64,000 bases of DNA from Alternaria dauci (lineage: Eukaryota; Ascomycota; Dothideomycetes; Pleosporales; Pleosporaceae): NCBI RefSeq assembly GCF_042100115.1, contig NC_091273.1, forward strand, positions 4,464,001 through 4,528,000. Direction: 5' to 3'. The notes beneath the pieces were generated by a model. The model was not told the DNA's origin and did no database searches. It worked only from the letters and a program-made list of their open reading frames with translations. This document shows positions 21,063 through 33,397 of the stretch, one piece after another (position 1 is the stretch's first letter; each line of letters opens with the position of its first letter). A program made the translations under genes and the position numbers.

Positions 21063-23358
21063 CTAATACCCCAACTTCGCCGCCCTCTCCTTCCCAAGGA
21101 TATCCGCGAGACTGACCAACTTGAAGCTCGCTTCTGTCGCTGTACCACCTTCGATCAGCTCGTTAGCATCATCATGCGTGACGAATAGTCCGTTCGGAAA
21201 ATCCGCATTCAGCGCATTACCGACAGCAGTACATCCATCTGTGTTGCTAACGTGATCGATACCCTTCTCTTTGTTGTCGACGACGGTGAACGTTTCGACG
21301 TATTTGTGAGGCGGTGCGCGCTCGTAGATCAAATATGCTGAGATACCTTGCGAGGACACGATGATGTAGCCATCTGGACCTGACTTGGCTGGCACAAGGG
21401 TGATGCCTTCAACATCCGCATGAAGACCGCTCGCGTCGCCTACTTGAGCAATTTGAACACCTGTGTTGGAGCCAGTAGGTTCAGCTTCGTAGCGCCAGAT
21501 GCCAAGTGGTTCTTCGCCGATGAAGAGATAGCCAGCGCCTTCATCAGCAACACAGCCTTCGACTTGGCCGCCTGAGCCGCCTTGGAATTGGCGGACGAGG
21601 GTGGTCTGCAAGGTACCGTTGGTGGTGGCGCTGAGTTCGTACTGGAGATACTGAGCTTCCTTGTTGTTGACAAAGAGGTACTCTTTGCCAGAGATTGGAG
21701 AACGGTAATTGCAGGAGCCGTAGGGCTCATACTCATCAGGCAGTGTTTGTTTACCGCCCGAGATTTCGCTAAGGTAGCCCGTGCCATTGACTTCAACAAG
21801 GCTGATGGTGCGTTAGCATATGTTCGGGAAGCTTCCAGAACGCCACTAACCACATGGTGTTGTCACCGCGACACGCCGCGAATGCGAGATCGACCTTTCG
21901 AGTACCAAGAGTGAAGTTGTAGATGACGTCGACATTGTTTGGCTCCTCAGCAGTCAGGTGCTGTAGAAGCTTCCCTTGCAGGTCGAAAAGACCGAAACCT
22001 TCGCCCTCTGCAGACTTGGTCGTCGTAATGATCTTGCTTTGGTCAGGCCTAGTGAGATGTATCCAAATTGCAGGATCATCGCCGTCACCGCCGTTGGCCT
22101 CGGTCTCGTATTTTGCCTTGACTGCAACGAACGAGCAGTCTGGACCAGTCCACCTGCTTTTGCACTTGCAGACATTTGGGCCGACACAACTACCATGGCC
22201 TGAACAATTCTTTGCACAGGTCGACTTGGAGCAGTCGCCGCCACTAAAGCCGGCAAAACAAGAACAGTTCTTTTCGGAGTAGAAGCCGTTGTTGGAACAC
22301 TTCTTAGAGATGGAGCTTTCGCACTTCTTGCAAGCCTTGTTCGCGGGGCTGTATTGGGTGTTTGGCTCGATGCTCAAGGCATCGAGCGCCCCGTCAAGGG
22401 AACCTAAAGCCACACCAGTGTCATCTTCACCCTCGAAAGCAAATGCGAACGCGCCAGATGGGTAACCAGCCACCGAAGATTGGAGTATGGCAAGTGAACC
22501 CTGGATAGAGAGTTCGGAAATGCCGCTCAATTCGATGCTTCCCTTTTGCTTGATACCAGAGTCGTACACATCAATGACGTGGTCGTGGGCTACGAACAGG
22601 TAGTCAGCCGACGCACTGTAGTAGGCCGCAAGTCCTGCTACGTCGATGTCCTCAATCACAGTTTTGATATTCGGTGCTTGGATAGATTCGGATGCCTGGA
22701 ACGAGTACAGCGGTCTGTCCTCGGCCGAAAAATATATTTGGCCATCGGTGAACGCGGCACATGTCTCGCCTTCGATAGCAACAGGGAATGTCTGAACCTA
22801 TGACTTTGTCAATACTCATGTTTCGCTAGGCCCAAGAAACAGCCATACCTCCAGAATGTCGACCTGCTTTTTGTTATAGCGGACTAATAACTGTACAACC
22901 ATTTTCTTCCCGAAAAGGAAGATGTAGCTCTCTCCACTCTTCTGGCTGCGCCATACGCACGCGGTGCTCCAATCTCCCAGCTGCTTCTTGTCGTTGCTTT
23001 GGACTTGCTTCCCGTTCTTAGCATCGAAGACCCTAATCAGCGAATCGGGTGCTGGGATGTTGACGATCAGGTCCTGGCCGTCGACGTTGTGGACAGCCAC
23101 GGCAATCTTCGAGCGGCCGGTTTTTTTATGCCACTTTTCAGTAAAGCTCGAGGTATTGGAGACTGAGAACGTCCGGAAGCCACCGTCGGCGGCACTTCCA
23201 TCATTGACAACCAGTAGAGGCGATTTTCCGTAGATAAAGTCGGTATTATCGCCCTCGAAACCTGTAGCAGCTGGGACAAGCGTAACATTCGCGTTCTGAG
23301 CTGCGACGAACGAAAAGATCACACTTGCCCATGCGAGGCATCTAGTGAGGCTCTTCAT
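21063..23358 (-). CDS. Secreted beta-propeller (3-)phytase with EGF-like insert
   Basis: Three exons: 22849-23358, 21851-22797 and 21063-21801, introns 51 and 49 nt, 731 residues. A signal peptide (residues 1-20, LAWASVIFSFVAAQ) is followed by two phytase-like (BPP) propeller halves. The N-terminal one is diverged; the C-terminal one carries the calcium/phytate signature DDPAIWIH, then EGEGFGLFDLQGK and NNVDVIYNF. Between them, about residues 285-360, sits a cysteine-rich stretch with EGF/tenascin-like spacing (CSGHGSCVGPNVCKC). BPP phytases are calcium-dependent alkaline enzymes that release phosphate from phytate; the missing propeller blade residues of the first half would make it regulatory or substrate-docking. 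The second junction gives NTMC-LVEVNG; the exact splice codon is less sure than the frame. Confidence 0.85.
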
Positions 23359-25640
23359 TATATGGGAGATGTCGCCGGGATTGATGAAAGCGACCTATTC
23401 TCAGATCCATGGCGATGGTGGGCATCTTATACCCGGACAGGGCTACATGTGATGGGCTGAACCCAGACTTTCGGCCAATCCTTGGAAATATGCAGTACAC
23501 GGTCGCCATCTCTCCTCGGGGGTCTCTATATTTCGAGGAAAAGTCCGCAAAAAACGTCTTTAGGGGCGCGATGCATGGTGTGCCTGCTGCTTTGGGTTAG
23601 ACCCACGTGAGTCGGTAGCCAATAACAATGGCCACTATGGAAACGTGAGACGGCTGGTGATTATTCGTTGCCACAATCGGCATGGAGAAAAGGCAGAAGG
23701 ATGGAGACATGGTGTGGTCTTTACAACGCAACCATGTGTACAGAATTGTGGTGACATGCTGGGCTTGAGTCGAGGGCGTAGGGAGGCATCGCAAAGAAAC
23801 CGCAGCCGTCACCCGCTCGTACTAATATTCGTCTGCAGATGTCCAGCCATCTGGGGTTGCAGTGGATTTGGCTCTGATGCGTCCGAGGTCAGGCTTCATG
23901 TCCGGATATGGTCAAATACTCCCGTAGCCGGTGATTCGAGAACGTACTCCAGAAGCAACGTCTGTTCGTTCGTCGAAGCTGTCGGATGATTGTGACGTTC
24001 AACTGTTATGGTAGACATGCGCACTAGAGCTGGTCTGCTGCTGACAACGCTCGACGCCAAATGAAGGTTGTTCAGAAGCTCCCCGGCATGTGCGAAATTG
24101 CTCGTCTTCGGCCTGCTGTTATAGACCCATCACGCGCATACCTTGATACATACGTGCACCAGATATCAAGGATCTGAACTGCTGAAATCGGCCATGATTG
24201 CGAAATAGATGGTCTATGAAAGGGATTTGTAGTGGGAAGAGGCGATGACAATGAGAACGATGACGCCACGGGGCGCGCCAAGGCGGCCATGGCGCATCAC
24301 CCACCACGCGACGGCTGGCCATTGCTCCTACACAGTACACAACGCGACAACCTACTACGGCTGAAGCTTGACAGTGGGACACATACGAACTCTGTAGCAG
24401 TCATGTAGCAGCCGGCTTACCTTTGTTGCAGCCCTCTCCCTCTGGTTGGACGCGCCGTAGCCCACCTCGCGATGAACGACCTCAGCACGAACCCACTATA
24501 CATCCTCTCACGACTCCACTCCGCGCATACACATTATGAATCCGGCCCAAATCATAGAATGCGATAGATATGCTTTTTGCCTCCTGGTCACGACCGCGAT
24601 CGGCCTGTCTGTACAGCTTATGGTCATCCCTTCTTCGTGCGCGACAGCAACGATAATATGCCCCACCAGGGCCGACGGTAGCATACGCCGATACTCAGAA
24701 AGCATTGCGTAGCGTGCTGTTCTTGGTTACGAACACGGCCAAATACCTGTGATCGGATAGTGCTATGGTTGGCCATCAGATCAGCTGTCATATCGAACAC
24801 TGGAGTCCAAGCTCTCGGCACTTTAAGTCTTTCTCCGTATGGCAACGCGGCACTTGGTTGGCTTCAGATTGCATTCCAAAATGACGGAGAAACCAGGTTG
24901 GAGGCTGGATCTCATACTGAAGCCGTTCAGATACCAAAGTATGACATGGTCTGAATGGCAACGAGCGGACACTGGACCCGCCAATGAGATTATTGGGATG
25001 AATTACAACAGTCACAGTTCATCTACGACCCCGCGTTTCACCCATCGAGGTGTGCGCCAGACAGCCTGTCCACCTTGTCCGTTTCATACATTTAAATTAC
25101 TGCGAGCAAGATCCAAGGCTACAAATAATCCGGGGAAGACACCAAAAATGCTAAGCAATCATTCCGCTCTTAACACGAGGAAACACTACCTTTGATTCGT
25201 CTGTCGCACACCAACCCCGCACCCGACTTTTAGCGCCACGGCTGTTGACCCCATGTACGAAAGTGCGGGATCTTGGCTTCACTGCAACGACCACACAGAT
25301 TGTCTGTCGCCGAGACGGCAGTCATTTCAGCAGCTTTCTTGAAACCCGGCTATGCGACAATGAAACTGCGTGACTGTGTTCGTCGATGACCTTCTAGCTC
25401 CCAAGGCGGATAGAAAGTCTATCATTCCGTTAGAAGCATATCGCATGATCGGCTCTTCATATTGAATGAGATCATGTTTGGCCATCTAGAGACTGGGCAA
25501 TATGCAATCTGTATCTTGCGCACTCGAGGGCGGATAGGGTTGATGCTGTACACGGACATATAAGTTGACAGCATCGCGTTGTCCAGGCATGGTGTAACAT
25601 CCCAAATCATCTATTGTGCTTCAAATCTCTTCTCCTCATC
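23359..25640. other. Gene-free 2.3 kb region
   Basis: Only short, overlapping ORFs on both strands, without motif or splice support. It holds the promoters of the divergent phytase and GH7 genes. I found no tRNA, repeat or transposon signature. Confidence 0.55.
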
Positions 25641-27217
25641 ATGTTGTCAACTTCTGCTGTCGCGGTAATTCTAGCTTTTTGCGCTAATCGCGCATCTGGC
25701 TGGGTCATCGGCAAAGAACAGACAGAGACCCATCCGAAGATGACCTGGCAGCGCTGCACAGGTAAAGGCGGTAGTAGCTGTACGAATGTCAACGGAGAAA
25801 TCGTCATCGACGCCAACTGGCGCTGGCTCCATTCCGTTGGAGGCTACACCAATTGCTTCGACGGAAACGAGTGGAACACCACTGCGTGTCCAGACAACGC
25901 AGCCTGTACCAAGAACTGTGCCATTGAGGGCTCAGACTACCGTGGCACATACGGCATCACGACTTCGGGAAACTCTCTTACACTCAAGTTCATCACCAAG
26001 GGCCAGTACTCCACGAACATTGGAGCACGCACTTATCTCATGAAGGATGCAAACAATTACGAGGTAAGAAAACAACTCAAGGATCATGTTGACAATATAC
26101 TGATCTGATCTCTCGCAACACAGATGTTCAACCTCATTGGGAACGAATTCACCTTCGATGTGGATCTCTCGCAGCTGCCATGCGGCCTCAACGGAGCCTT
26201 GTACTTCGTATCCATGCCGCAGAAGGGCCATGGAACCCCGGGCGCCAAGTACGGAACTGGTAGGTCATCTTGTTATTACCGTTATAGGCTAGAGTCTAAA
26301 TAACTTCAGGGTATTGCGACGCTCAGTGTGCTCGAGACCTAAAATACATTGATGGGCAGGCCAACGCAGAAGGTTGGCAAGCATCCCAATCCGACCCTAA
26401 CGCCGGCATTGGCAAGAAGGGTGCATGCTGGTAAGCGAGTTTGTCTGTTTAGCCTATCCCTAGTCTAACGCAGTCCAGCACCGAGATGGATATCTGGGAG
26501 GCGAACTCCATTTCCACGGCTCTGACCCCGCATTCTTGTCAGCCCGAGGGCTACAATGTCTGTGTAGATGATAAATGCGGCGGAACGTACTCGCTTGATC
26601 GCTATGCTGGCACCTGCGATGCGAACGGTTGTGACTTCAACCCATACCGTGTGGGTGTGAAGGACTTCTATGGCAAGGGCAAATCCGGAGTGGATACGTC
26701 CAAGAAGATGACAGTGGTCACGCAATTCTTGGGGTCGGGCCAACTCACTGAGATCAAGCGCTTCTATGTGCAGAACGGCAAGGTCATTAGCAACCCTGAA
26801 CCGACGATTCCTGGCATGGTATGTGCTCACCCTTGAAGTTCTGCAAGACACGTTCTGATCATCTACTAGAAAGGCAATTCCATCACCCAGGAATGGTGCA
26901 ACACACAGAAAGAAGTTTTCCAGGAAGAGATCTACCCCTTCAACGAGTTCGGCGGCATGGCATCTATGGGTAGGGGTATGAACTTGGGCATGGTACTCGT
27001 CATGAGTCTCTGGGATGACCACTACGCCAACATGCTCTGGCTGGACAGCAGCTACCCGACGGACCAGGATCCGGCGAAGCCTGGTATTGCTCGCGGCGAG
27101 TGTGCCACTAGCAGCGGTGTGCCAGCCGAGGTCGAGAGCTCCAACCCCAACGCGCAGGTGGTCTTCTCGAACATCAAATTTGGCCCCATCGGAAGTACCT
27201 TTGCGCAACCTGCGTAA
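25641..27217 (+). CDS. Glycoside hydrolase family 7 cellobiohydrolase, no CBM
   Basis: Secreted cellulase, retaining mechanism, acting from reducing chain ends of cellulose. Five exons: 25641-26063, 26124-26259, 26310-26430, 26479-26818 and 26870-27217; 455 residues. A signal peptide covers about residues 1-19. The catalytic motif EMDIWEAN (nucleophile E, helper D, acid/base E) is intact at the start of exon 4. Other family marks: [43 protein letters not shown]. The last two loops and [10 protein letters not shown] favour cellobiohydrolase over endoglucanase. The protein ends right after the catalytic core (FGPIGSTF), so there is no linker and no CBM1. Many paired cysteines are conserved. Expected to be cellulose-induced and glucose-repressed, by family. 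Confidence 0.93.
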
Positions 27218-27801
27218 GTCTGATGATGCATCTGATGACAACCCGTAGCCGCTGCTAGTGCCCCTCCTTCGTCCGTGTTCCACAGCACTACTGGTTGCCG
27301 CTTATACATTAAACCTGCCACGGTCATGTCATTCACTTAGTCGCAGTTAGAACAAAGACCAAGTCATCACTTTCCACCTTTTGCTGTAGGGTTGGTCTTG
27401 TATTTGCATCTCTGAGGTCAGGAACGTGATTGCCACCTGGAAGAGTTGCGCCTCCAGTAGCTTCAGTAATCATGGTTGCACCGTCATGTCGCGATGTACA
27501 GATACTCTTACTGAAATGCATACTAGGAAGCCGACTCTTTTGAGAACTTGCGTGATTTTACAGGCATGCGCTTCGTGTATTACCATTCGCACGATCGCGA
27601 TGCCATAGTATGGTCGTATCCACCTTAACCAATGTTTCAAGACAACCAAAAGAATACAAGCGGGCCATAAATTCCGCAAGATCAAAAAAATTAGATTTTT
27701 CAATCACCTAAACTTCTCTGCATCACGAAACATCGATCGGTCGGGTGCGACAAGCAATCTCAACTCGCCGACGAACACGCTTTGTTGCAACACCTCGAAT
27801 T
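27218..27801. other. Intergenic
   Basis: 3' flank of the GH7 gene and promoter/leader of the F-box gene. No ORF with support; several 60-90 codon ORFs are chance frames. Confidence 0.5.
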
Positions 27802-28854
27802 ATGGACCATAGCGTGGCCCTGGTCCAGCAGTTCCCAGACAGGCCTCGACAATCGAACATGCCTCCTTATCATCCAACAGAATACGCCTCGCAAACTCCG
27901 TTGGACATTCCAGAGCTCGCCGGAATGATTCTGAGCCACTTGTCAGATATTCGCGATCTGCTCCATTTCCGCGAGACCTCAAGGTTCTTTAAGTTCCTGG
28001 TCGACACTACATCTAGCATTCAACGCCGCTTGTGGAAGCTTCCATCCCCTGTTGAGGAAGGCGAGAACCCGCATTCTTTGGATCCGACAGAGGTTCGAGA
28101 TTTGTTTTCCATTGAGCCTAGTAAATTCCATCTCATCGAGGCCTTTAGTTCCACAGAATGGAACTTCTTTGATGCGATCGAAGGCGGAGTAGACGTGGAC
28201 ATCGCTGTAACGACGCGGAACCAGCGATGCCTTCAACTATGGATGCAGATGGACCCCTGGGTAATTTTGACGCATGATATCATCCGGCAGATACCGCCAT
28301 ACGTATGCAGGAACTGCTATCAAGCTCACGTTCCCTTCGACTCCGCCACCTTACATCATATTCTCCGCTTCTTGCCCAACCATAACATTTGTGGCCAAGG
28401 CTCCGGCTCGGATCTGCTGTTGCATGTCATCTTCGGCCACGAGTTCGGACCAGACCCAATTATGAATCCCGCACTGGATGAATCTTTCGCGGTTGGCTTT
28501 CATCGGTCGACTTTATTCCGTATCGCGTCGCTTGCACGAGCTGTGAACGACGCCCAACGGATTGCAGAGCAATGCGACCTCCTCCAGGACTACTTTACAT
28601 CACCAATGTGCACGAGGCTCATCATGATGCATAACGAGACTCCGACTCTGTCTGTAAATGGAAGTGACGTGGACGTCATTGTATTGCGCACTGAGCATGG
28701 ACTAAAATTAGGCAAGGTTCTATCTCAACTTCTCGAGCTGTGTCAGCGCAGCTTTCACCATTATCGCACAAAGATCGGTGCGATCTCAAACTACAAGATC
28801 TTCATGCTATACGAGGAGACACGAGAGAAGTTTCCGATTCTGCTGAAGAGCTAG
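27802..28854 (+). CDS. F-box protein
   Basis: Single exon, 350 residues from the first ATG (27802; a second in-frame ATG, MPPYHP, at 27859 may be the start). Residues about 35-80 form an F-box: LDIPELAGMILSHL, then DLLHFRETSRFFKFLV and the tryptophan of RRLW. The rest is helical, with no WD40 or leucine-rich repeats that I can see, and has scattered cysteines. F-box proteins connect Skp1-cullin1 ubiquitin ligases to substrates; the substrate here is unknown. Such genes are numerous in filamentous ascomycetes. Confidence 0.75.
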   Translation: MDHSVALVQQFPDRPRQSNMPPYHPTEYASQTPLDIPELAGMILSHLSDIRDLLHFRETSRFFKFLVDTTSSIQRRLWKLPSPVEEGENPHSLDPTEVRDLFSIEPSKFHLIEAFSSTEWNFFDAIEGGVDVDIAVTTRNQRCLQLWMQMDPWVILTHDIIRQIPPYVCRNCYQAHVPFDSATLHHILRFLPNHNICGQGSGSDLLLHVIFGHEFGPDPIMNPALDESFAVGFHRSTLFRIASLARAVNDAQRIAEQCDLLQDYFTSPMCTRLIMMHNETPTLSVNGSDVDVIVLRTEHGLKLGKVLSQLLELCQRSFHHYRTKIGAISNYKIFMLYEETREKFPILLKS

Positions 28855-30536
28855 GCAGCTGACTTGTTATATGGTTGGTTGGAGTGGCGCACATGTCTAG
28901 ATTGGATACAAAGCAAAACCGCACTTGCAATCTGCCTTTCCCACGCCATAATAGACCTGTATTCTTAGTCGATCCTGTGCGTTTGTTTGGGACACTTGGA
29001 TGTGTTTTCGCACAGGCTGAACAAGTATACGTTCAGGACTGTTTGGAGGCTGGACGTCACAACTGCAAACATGAGCGTCCGTCGCATACGTAGTCCCTGC
29101 GATATATTCTCCTCATCTGGCTACGAATAATCTCCAATCTTTTTTCTCCTACTCACTTTTGCGCAGCATAAATTTCACCTCCTGACCTTGTCTTTGCAAT
29201 ACAAGTTCTTCATCACAAGCCAGCAAACGCTGCAACACTGATCAGAGATGCTTGAAAACCATGTGGAAGATGTTTCGCAGTGCTGGTTTCCTTGTCCATG
29301 CGACGATTTGGAGGAAGATCAATGTGATTGTTGCGTGTAGAAGTTGCGTCAGAAATTCGATCGTTGAAAGAGTTGAATGAGGCCGGATAGTACTTGGATT
29401 ACGTATAACTTTCGAGATTTGGGATAAGATGAAGGTGAATGAGTGTTGACATTGATGAGTTCGTTATACGGAGGCGACGAAAAGTCTGTGGCTCCTAAAG
29501 TCTTGGGCTACCTGCGTACAACTTGAATAGCACAGATACTCTGAATCAATCGAGGTAGTGCAGGTGCGGCAACAGCACCGGCCATATATGGATTTCACGG
29601 CCCAGTTCCTCTCATCCTTGACAAAAATGATGCTAATAAGTCCGAGATTTTCAAGAAAGAAGTGGTGTGGTTGGAAAAGGGTCATTTCAGGGGACTAGCC
29701 CTGTTTCGGAAACTAGGGCGTGGTAGTGCTTAGCGCTTGCACATGCTACAGCAAGGCTACGCGTGGAGATTTAGTAGGCATCTACTGGTGCGGCTCAGTG
29801 GAATCGTTTGTACTGCCGGGCACGGTCGGGAAGTGCCAGCACATCTCGTGACGACATGCCCGGGTTTCAGAGGTCGCATGATCGGACGACTCATCAAGAT
29901 TGGCCAGCACGCAGCTGGTAGCAGAAACGAGGTACTGACCGCTATTATCACTCTGAATCTCCTGATTCCAGCCTCTACTCCTCACCAAACACTGCTTTCG
30001 AGAACCTGAAGGTATACCGGCTTGAATCCTTTGTCCATGTCGAGAACTTGAGGTGCATCGTCCGTTCTGCCCCGCCTCCCCGCCCCCTCGGCTGTGGCGC
30101 CCGTCTTATCGCTTATCGCGACACTTCCTCGTCTCCAGTGCGTCATTTGCTCCTTCGCGTCGACACGCCTCAAAGGGAGGATAGACCTCCTTGGTGAGCG
30201 CCTTGTCCGCCCTGGGCTTAGAGACTAAGCGACTCGATTATCGTCGTCGACACGACGCGTCGTCACTTTTCTGTCCAATCCAGATCAACACACAGCGGGA
30301 TCCTCAAGCATCAAAGAGACAGTCGGCAGCCCACAGCCCTATTGTGTCGATTTAACGTCATATCGCTCACTGATAACCTCTTTCTCTCATAGCGCCTGCC
30401 TTGGTCTGGTACAGTTGGGCTTGCGCTTGCGCTTGATCAATACTTCGCCGTAGACGCATCACGATACACTACTCTCTAATTCGGACCTAATCCAACTGAC
30501 TTACGCCTTTCCGATAACCGAACCTTCTAGTACAAT
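28855..30536. other. Long intergenic region with one Cys-rich micro-ORF
   Basis: No gene-sized ORF with support. The only item I consider plausible is the 30-codon cysteine-rich ORF at 29248. The last 500 bp are C/T-rich and look like promoter and leader of the Yippee gene. Confidence 0.5.
29248..29340 (+). CDS. Possible metallothionein-like Cys-rich micro-protein (30 aa)
   Basis: ATG at 29248, TAG at 29338-29340. Six of 30 residues are cysteine, packed in the C-terminal half as C-x3-C-x-C-x7-C-x-C-C, with acidic residues between them. The 100 bp upstream are C/T- and A-rich with no in-frame ATG, like a fungal leader. The CxC and CC spacing recalls small fungal metallothioneins, which have more cysteines; alternatively a chance ORF. 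No homologue can be named. Confidence 0.25.
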   Translation: MLENHVEDVSQCWFPCPCDDLEEDQCDCCV

Positions 30537-31235
30537 ATGCCGAACTCACCAACGACGCCTTTTCCTCTATACCTCTTCCCCAGCCTGCCCTTCCGCCGGC
30601 GCCGAAGCTCGGCCATCAGCACCTCGACCGCCTCTACCTCTCCGTCCTCATCTCCACCGCAGCCAACCTCCTTTCTGACAACGCAACCAACCTCGAACTT
30701 ACGCTGTCAGAAGTGTCTTGCCGATCTCATCCCCGCATCATCCATCATAAGCAAAGGGTTTACCGGACGTCACGGCCGCGCATACCTTGTAGAGCCGCCA
30801 TCGACGTCGAGCATTTTAGCTGGCGGAGTTGTATCAGCGACGGGATGGAAGGAAGGCGATCTGCCAAACACATTGACACACAAGGCCCATGCTCGTCAGC
30901 TAGTGACAGGCGCCCATACCGTATCCGACATCAGCTGCCGTAGCTGTGGCAGCGTGTTGGGATGGAAGTATGTCGATGCGGCCGAGGACAGCCAGAAATA
31001 CAAGGTTGGCAAGTTTATACTGGAGACAAAGAGGATAGTCAAGAGTGCAGAGTGGGATGAAAGTATAGATGAGGATTACAACGGCATGGTATCACACAAG
31101 AAAGACTCCGACATTGAGTTCGATTCTCAGGACGAGGACGAGTGTGAAGACCTCTTTAGCGGCATCTGGACACCTCAGCTTGCAGCCAAGAGGAGGAAGC
31201 GCCGTGTTTACGGTGGTGTTGACCTGTCGGCTTGA
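30537..31235 (+). CDS. Yippee-domain protein
   Basis: Single exon, 232 residues. A Ser/Thr/Pro-rich disordered N-terminus (residues 1-55) leads into the Yippee zinc fold: knuckle RCQKC near 57, GRAYLV near 80, HTVSDISCRSC near 130 and GWKY plus KYKVGKFILE, the signature strand. The C-terminal tail is acidic (DSQDEDECEDLF) and ends with a basic cluster (KRRKRR) that could be a nuclear localisation signal. Yippee proteins bind zinc through two CxxC knuckles; in yeast Moh1 and in metazoan YPEL proteins they are linked to the GID/CTLH ubiquitin ligase or to growth control. Convergent with the next gene. Confidence 0.88.
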   Translation: MPNSPTTPFPLYLFPSLPFRRRRSSAISTSTASTSPSSSPPQPTSFLTTQPTSNLRCQKCLADLIPASSIISKGFTGRHGRAYLVEPPSTSSILAGGVVSATGWKEGDLPNTLTHKAHARQLVTGAHTVSDISCRSCGSVLGWKYVDAAEDSQKYKVGKFILETKRIVKSAEWDESIDEDYNGMVSHKKDSDIEFDSQDEDECEDLFSGIWTPQLAAKRRKRRVYGGVDLSA

Positions 31236-31542
31236 TATCGACACTCCTATCACGTTTTCATGGCACGCATACTTTCCAGGCACTTTTACGACATATACCC
31301 TACACCTCTACACGAGATACGAACATATACCCAGGGAACGTTTAACACTCTCTTCACATTTTGATACCCAGGAATGGCGCATAGTTTTGGCGTAATGGCT
31401 TACTCTTGTCTAACGACTTCTCCATGTATCTAGCTTATGAACCATGATACACTATTACGATAACTTCATTGTCACCATTTGGATACAGTTGCAGATCTAA
31501 TCATGTCATCGCGCCTCGTTGGGAGGATGGAGATTACCGTGC

Positions 31543-33088
31543 TCACAACTTCGAATCCGCACCATTCTCTTTCCTCGCCACCTTGGCCACTTGTCCTGAG
31601 CTTTCAGGATTCCATCCAGCAATTAAGTCTTCAACAACATTGATCTCATCTTGCCCCCAAACCAAGCCACCAACCGCCTCCCAGTCCCCGCTATTTCCCT
31701 GCCTCAGCACACGATACGTGGGCACACCACACAGCCCCAATTCCTTTGCCTCTGCCGTAGCGGCTCGTAACTTGGCTTTGGCTGCAGGCTCGTTCGCGCG
31801 AGCAACGAGATCAGCGCCGTTGAATCCGCCTTGGTCAAGAACCGTGCCGAGTACAGTATCGTTGGACACGTTCTGGTTGCGGGACCAACATGCTTCAACT
31901 ATACTTCATTAGCCTAATTCATGATTCATGCTGAGCGCTCAGAAGATGAAACGAAATGTACGACTTACACAATAGGTTTGTAGTTTGCGGCTCCACAAGG
32001 GCGACCCGCAACAGAGTCGGTGTCCGAATGGGAAAGATTTCTGCCCATTGAAACTTGAATCCTCTTCTACCATCCTGCGCGCTTATAGCGTTCCAATACT
32101 GGGTCCAATCTGCGTGATCTTGTCTCGTCCACAGCGCTTTCGCCGGACTCATCCCCATCTCGGCCATTTCTGGCGCACCAATCTGTCGGAACAAGATGCC
32201 CAAGAGAAACGGCTTCATAACAATTTCCAAGTCCTTGCCAAATGTTGTCTTCAGCCGTTCCAGTTGCGTGTACCCCAGAAACGCCCACGGACTGCTGAAA
32301 TCGAACCAGAATTCCAGTTTCACCCGGCCATGGGGCTTATTGCTAGGTACACAGCGCGGCATCAGGCTCTTGAGTGCCGGTACATGTCTCCACGGGTGTC
32401 CAGATGGCGATGCTGATGACGATGATGACAGGGAGAGCAATGTCGCTTCAACGAAATGCATACGATCCTGACCCCAGAAAAACCGTCCTCGCTTTTCTTC
32501 ACCATTCCTGTTCGTCCATACAGCATCCGGGATCCAGAACCCAGGGACACCAAAAGCACCTCTTTGGATCGCTTCGGTGGTAGCAGTTTCGAGCTCATTT
32601 CTCGCATCGATATCATTGAAAGATTCTTCTCCCACGTTTTCGATGCCACATTCTCTTGCAATCTGAAGGATGGTCGCATTGGAATTCACGTCCTTGCCTT
32701 CCACCCAATACGCTTGGAACAGCCTTTCTGTCAATATCCTCCTCTTCTCCTGGTCTTTTACACAGTACAACAACCGTAGTGCATTCACTGTTTTACGAGG
32801 ATGCTGGGGTGGCGGATTATACCGAATGTTGTATCTGCGCAATGTGCGTTGCATGCTCTGCGCTGCAACGGCTTTCTTGGCTGCGTTGAAGACATCGGAT
32901 GCTGAGCCATCGGCGCCCTGGGGTGCGGCAACTGTGCGGTAGATGGCGCCTAGGAGAACGGGTTTGTAGATCAGGGTAGCATGAGTGCGGTGGGCTAGTG
33001 TTTGCACGCGTGTTGAGGCTATGTAGGCAAAGGGACAGGATATGTCGTAGTTGTATTCTAGGATGGGTTGGGCATTGCTTGGCGGCAT
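31543..33088 (-). CDS. Duplicated DsbA-like / HCCA-isomerase-type thioredoxin-fold protein
   Basis: Two exons, 31969-33088 and 31543-31898 (70 nt intron), 491 residues from MPPSNAQP. Two complete copies of the DSBA-like (2-hydroxychromene-2-carboxylate isomerase / kappa GST) fold: copy 1 begins ILEYNYDISCPFAYIAS and ends GQDRMHFVEATL; copy 2 begins LEFWFDFSSPWAFLG and ends WGQDEINVVEDL, with the cis-proline strands FGVPGFWI and CGVPTYRV. The first active site has Cys (SCPF), the second Ser (SSPW) as in kappa GST and HCCA isomerase; neither has a CxxC. So this is not a disulfide oxidase but probably a glutathione-dependent isomerase or transferase. The fused tandem may act as an internal dimer. 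Confidence 0.85.
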
Positions 33089-33397
33089 GGTGGGTGAGAA
33101 TTTGGATATATAGGTAAGATTTAGACTTTGTATCATAAAGCAAAGGAGCGATGGTCAGCACAAGCAAAACAACAGGGGGAAACTTTGTATAGGCGTGAGC
33201 GGCTGACAAGTATTATCTCGGCATCGGTATACTTTAGCGTGGGTGTGGGGTAAAGGCAGGCACAGCCGAGGTACATTTGATTTACCAGAACACTTACAAC
33301 TTCGGCCATGGCCAAGGTCAACAACATGCGTTCATCGTCTAGGGTGTCTATTTTACATAACAGCTAGAGTCTGTCATCTCTAGTCCATCTCTTCCAT
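33089..33397. other. Short intergenic region
   Basis: Promoter/leader of the DsbA-like gene and 3' flank of LTN1. No ORF of interest. Confidence 0.6.

Noticed and set aside
26465..27283. 272-codon minus-strand ORF
   Set aside because: Antisense shadow of GH7 exons 4-5; crosses the introns without regard to their boundaries.
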